Assembly: GCA_031254955.1 (NCBI GenBank)
Contig: JAIRTK010000336.1
Span: 1 to 5,289, forward strand
Source: Opitutaceae bacterium
Lineage (GTDB): Bacteria; Verrucomicrobiota; Verrucomicrobiia; Opitutales; Opitutaceae
Direction: 5' to 3'
DNA: 5,289 nucleotides
The notes below the pieces were generated by a model, which had not been told where the DNA came from, searched no databases, and was given only the letters and a program-made list of their open reading frames with translations. This document shows positions 5,198-5,289 of the stretch, one piece after another (within the stretch, counting starts at the first letter, position 1; each line of letters opens with the position of its first letter). Both the position numbers and the translations under genes were made by a program.

Positions 5198-5233
5198 ACC
5201 CCCCGTCCGCGCGCGCTCTCTCCCCAGGTAAAA

Positions 5234-5289
5234 TGGTCGGGGCGGAGAGATTCGAACTCTCGACCTCCTGCTCCCAAAGCAGGCGCTCT
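5234..5289 (-). tRNA. tRNA-Pro (anticodon UGG), 3' part; 5' end outside the window
   Basis: Read on the minus strand, the visible 56 nt give the end of the D arm (AGAGC), the anticodon stem CCTGC/GCAGG around loop TTTGGGA (anticodon TGG, at 5274-5276), a five-base variable loop AGGTC, T stem GAGAG/CTCTC around TTCGAAT, the acceptor 3' strand CGCCCCG, discriminator A and an encoded CCA (5234-5236). The acceptor 5' strand and most of the D arm lie beyond the window edge. UGG reads CCN proline codons. The gene is transcribed toward the YfgM-like gene. Confidence 0.95.

Larger units (their letters stand above)
4895..5233. other. 339-bp gene-free region between the YfgM-like gene and tRNA-Pro
   Basis: Neither strand shows a credible coding frame. 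Both neighbours are transcribed into this region, so terminators are expected. It holds a perfect GC-rich palindrome, one REP-like copy and a long stem-loop followed by TTTT, listed separately. Confidence 0.65.

Overview
The window looks like ordinary chromosome from a GC-rich Gram-negative bacterium. The four recognisable proteins (a UvrA-family ATPase half, type II dehydroquinase, a Nif3/DUF34 protein and a YfgM-like TPR membrane protein), together with intergenic regions full of small palindromic repeats, suggest Verrucomicrobiota, possibly Opitutaceae. That placement is inference; no marker gene here proves it.

Layout. Positions 1-209 hold no assignable gene, but carry a probable terminator hairpin and a short tandem-repeat patch. 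A minus-strand pair follows: aroQ (transcribed first) and, 97 bp downstream, a gene for only the C-terminal half of a UvrA-type ATPase. A 608-bp gap of mosaic repeats separates these from the next minus-strand gene, a Nif3-like metal protein. Beyond it lie about 800 bp with no convincing gene but two sizeable inverted-repeat elements and a purine-rich tract. A plus-strand gene for a membrane-anchored TPR protein comes next, then about 340 bp of repeats and stem-loops, and finally the 3' part of a minus-strand tRNA-Pro(UGG) cut by the window edge.

Functionally the genes are a loose housekeeping set: shikimate pathway (AroQ), an orphan DNA-repair-type ATPase, a conserved protein of unresolved role (Nif3) and an envelope/secretion-associated TPR protein. 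Only aroQ and the UvrA-like gene are close enough to be an operon. No phage, transposase, CRISPR or defence gene is visible.

Proteins and tRNA account for only about 61% of the window. The most unusual content is in the gaps: several families of palindromic elements, some arranged as inverted pairs like REPINs, plus long purine/pyrimidine tracts. The most unusual gene is the free-standing UvrA C-terminal half.
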